Below, piece by piece: positions 24,845-33,706 of a stretch of DNA of 33,706 bases. Below the pieces are notes generated by a model that made no database searches, was not told the origin of the DNA, and was given only the letters and a program-made list of their open reading frames with translations. How positions within the stretch are numbered: position 1 is the first letter of the stretch; every line of letters begins with the position of its first letter. Source of the stretch: Anaerolineales bacterium (GTDB lineage: Bacteria > Chloroflexota > Anaerolineae > CG2-30-64-16); NCBI GenBank assembly GCA_017882045.1, contig JADGQF010000014.1, positions 1-33,706 of the forward strand, in the 5' to 3' direction. A program made the translations under genes and the position numbers.

Positions 24845-24932
24845 CCTTGCTTGCTGTCCGTTAACCCACATCTAGCCATGGCAAATTGACCATCTCAATA
24901 TCCTCAGGTTCTCAACGACCGAGAAATTTAGC

Positions 24933-24963
24933 CCAAGTCATATATGACTTGGCTTTTTGCTTT
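24933..24963 (+). terminator. Terminator-like hairpin in the rpoB leader
   Basis: CCAAGTCATATATGACTTGG (24933-24952) is a perfect palindrome, 8-bp stem with a 4-base loop, followed by CTTTTTGCTTT. It looks like an intrinsic terminator lying between the rpoB promoter and its ribosome site, so it may attenuate transcription and release a leader RNA of about 105 bases. A weak TTCTC/GAGAA stem lies upstream; no clear antiterminator was found. Confidence 0.7.
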
Positions 24964-24968
24964 GCATG

Positions 24969-24976
24969 AAGGAGAG
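24969..24976 (+). promoter_or_regulatory. Ribosome binding site of rpoB
   Basis: AAGGAGAG lies 8 bases before the ATG at 24985 and only a few bases beyond the terminator-like hairpin. It fixes the start at the first of two nearby ATG codons. Confidence 0.8.
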
Positions 24977-24984
24977 AACACTTC

Positions 24985-29028
<4,044 letters not shown>

Positions 29029-29031
29029 ACC

Positions 29032-33675
<4,644 letters not shown>

Positions 33676-33706
33676 AGCAACTGGTAGCAGAACGTAGGCC
33701 GCGCCG

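Overview
The window looks like chromosomal DNA from a GC-rich bacterium, most likely a member of the Chloroflexota. That placement is an inference from the protein style: a class II NrdJ with a TSCPD-like C-terminal domain, long insertions in RpoB and RpoC, and a dcw cluster opened by mraZ-rsmH. No 16S rRNA or other decisive marker is present.

Layout. (1) 1-932, minus strand: the left-truncated copy of an IS630-family insertion sequence, its transposase split by a -1 frame change. (2) 933-1213: intergenic DNA with a perfect 11-bp hairpin and four degenerate 21-23 bp repeats that resemble an IS21-type end. (3) 1214-4568, minus: nrdR-nrdJ, the ribonucleotide reductase repressor and a B12-dependent reductase. 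Two NrdR boxes lie 31 bp apart upstream of nrdR. (4) 5018-24604, minus: a nearly complete division and cell wall (dcw) cluster. Its transcription order is mraZ, rsmH, ftsL-like, ftsI, murF, mraY, an unknown 161-aa gene, murD, ftsW, murG, two CvpA-like membrane genes, murC, murB, ddl, ftsQ, ftsA, ftsZ. murE is missing from its usual place between ftsI and murF. (5) 24605-24984: a divergent control region with a clear mraZ promoter and MraZ operator on one side, and a strong rpoB promoter with a terminator-like hairpin in the leader on the other. (6) 24985-33675, plus: rpoB and rpoC.

How the genes work together. MurB, MurC, MurD and MurF build the UDP-MurNAc-peptide (with Ddl supplying D-Ala-D-Ala), MraY and MurG turn it into lipid II, and FtsW and FtsI polymerise and cross-link it at the septum. 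FtsQ and FtsL tie the enzymes to the FtsA/FtsZ ring. Several junctions are ATGA overlaps (murC/murB, murD/ftsW, unknown/murD), which suggests translational coupling.

The most notable points are: an in-frame amber codon in ftsZ with the remaining reading frame intact; a perfect 27-bp-arm palindrome inserted in frame in murF; a 161-bp out-of-frame overlap of ftsW and murG that coincides with an unusual MurG insertion; two CvpA-like membrane proteins plus one unknown soluble protein embedded in the cluster; and interleaved inverted repeats (possible pseudoknot) in the 256-bp gap before ftsL. No tRNA, rRNA or CRISPR array was seen.
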